Origin: Phycisphaerae bacterium SM23_33
GTDB taxonomy: Bacteria; Planctomycetota; Phycisphaerae; SM23-33
Length of the DNA: 30,840 nucleotides
Direction of reading: 5' to 3'
NCBI GenBank assembly: GCA_001303665.1
Contig: LJUF01000012.1
Location: forward strand, 1,116 to 31,955
Positions 30,749 through 30,840 of this stretch are shown here, piece by piece. Within the stretch, counting starts at the first letter, position 1. Each line of letters opens with the position of its first letter. Both the position numbers and the translations under genes were made by a program. Below the pieces are notes generated by a model, which saw only the letters and a program-made list of their open reading frames with translations, ran no database searches and had not been told where the DNA came from.

Positions 30749-30840
30749 ATGAACCCCAAGAGCAAATCCATCCCGGTTCTGGAGTCGCTCGAGCAGCGCC
30801 TGCTCATGGACACAGGCGCCCCTGATCCCTTCGCCGCCTT
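30749..30840 (+). CDS. N-terminus of a planctomycete LEPR/LEQR-motif surface protein (cut by window edge)
   Basis: The first 30 codons are visible. The start MNPKSKSIPVLESLEQRLLM matches the short N-terminal planctomycete motif (LE-x-R-x-L-L), found at the beginning of many very large surface or secreted planctomycete proteins, where it is thought to act in export or anchoring. GAGG lies 4-8 nt before the ATG, inside a hairpin. Nothing can be said of the remaining domains. This motif is the clearest taxonomic marker in the window. Confidence 0.75.
   Translation, partial: MNPKSKSIPVLESLEQRLLMDTGAPDPFAA

Overview
This is a high-GC window that reads as a planctomycete chromosome, probably Phycisphaerae-like. 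The main support is the last, truncated gene. It begins with an N-terminal VLESLEQRLLMD segment, the LEPR/LEQR-type motif at the start of many planctomycete surface proteins. A DUF1571 protein, large secreted ankyrin/HEAT proteins and a DUF4091 (GH123-like) protein with an N-terminal DNRLRE-type region agree with this. I see no tRNA, rRNA, CRISPR array, insertion sequence or phage gene.

Layout. 1-1869 (minus): an SDR oxidoreductase, a HAD hydrolase and the N-terminus of a FAD-dependent oxidoreductase in one tight operon. 2228-2809 (plus): an orphan response regulator with a MerR/excisionase-type HTH in front of its receiver. 2861-5756: an extended-SDR epimerase-like gene (minus), a DUF1571 protein (plus) and an HNH endonuclease (minus), the last two convergent on a perfect 13-bp terminator. 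5958-12464 (minus): two tandem paralogous secreted ankyrin-repeat proteins. The upstream copy is frameshifted by a deletion; the downstream copy is followed, in frame after a TAG, by 139 further codons. 12679-17727: a divergent pair, a heparinase II/III-like protein and a secreted DUF4091/GH123-like protein with a long charged helical insertion, which suggests work on glycosaminoglycan- or alginate-like sugars.

17862-28155 (minus) is a complete Tad (tight adherence, Flp pilus) operon: flp, cpaA/tadV prepilin peptidase, tadE, cpaB/rcpC, cpaC/rcpA secretin, cpaE/tadZ, cpaF/tadA ATPase, tadB, tadC, a small OmpA/CpaD-like lipoprotein and a TadD-like TPR lipoprotein. It follows a strong promoter and a leader of about 360 nt. 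On the other strand are a small predicted membrane protein, a TadG-like protein with its own matching promoter, and a possible RNA hairpin in front of the truncated LEQR-motif gene. Pilin, peptidase, secretin, ATPase, inner-membrane platform and minor pilins are all present, so one Flp pilus could be built from this locus.

Several independent upstream regions share a promoter of the form TTGACG/A - 17 or 18 nt - (T/G)ATACT or similar, so the housekeeping promoter of this organism can be read directly from the window. The least ordinary features are the two tandem exported ankyrin proteins, with their deletion and in-frame stop, the helical insertion in the DUF4091 protein, and the structured leaders of flp and of the last gene. 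I found no clear case of a wholly new defence or biosynthetic system.
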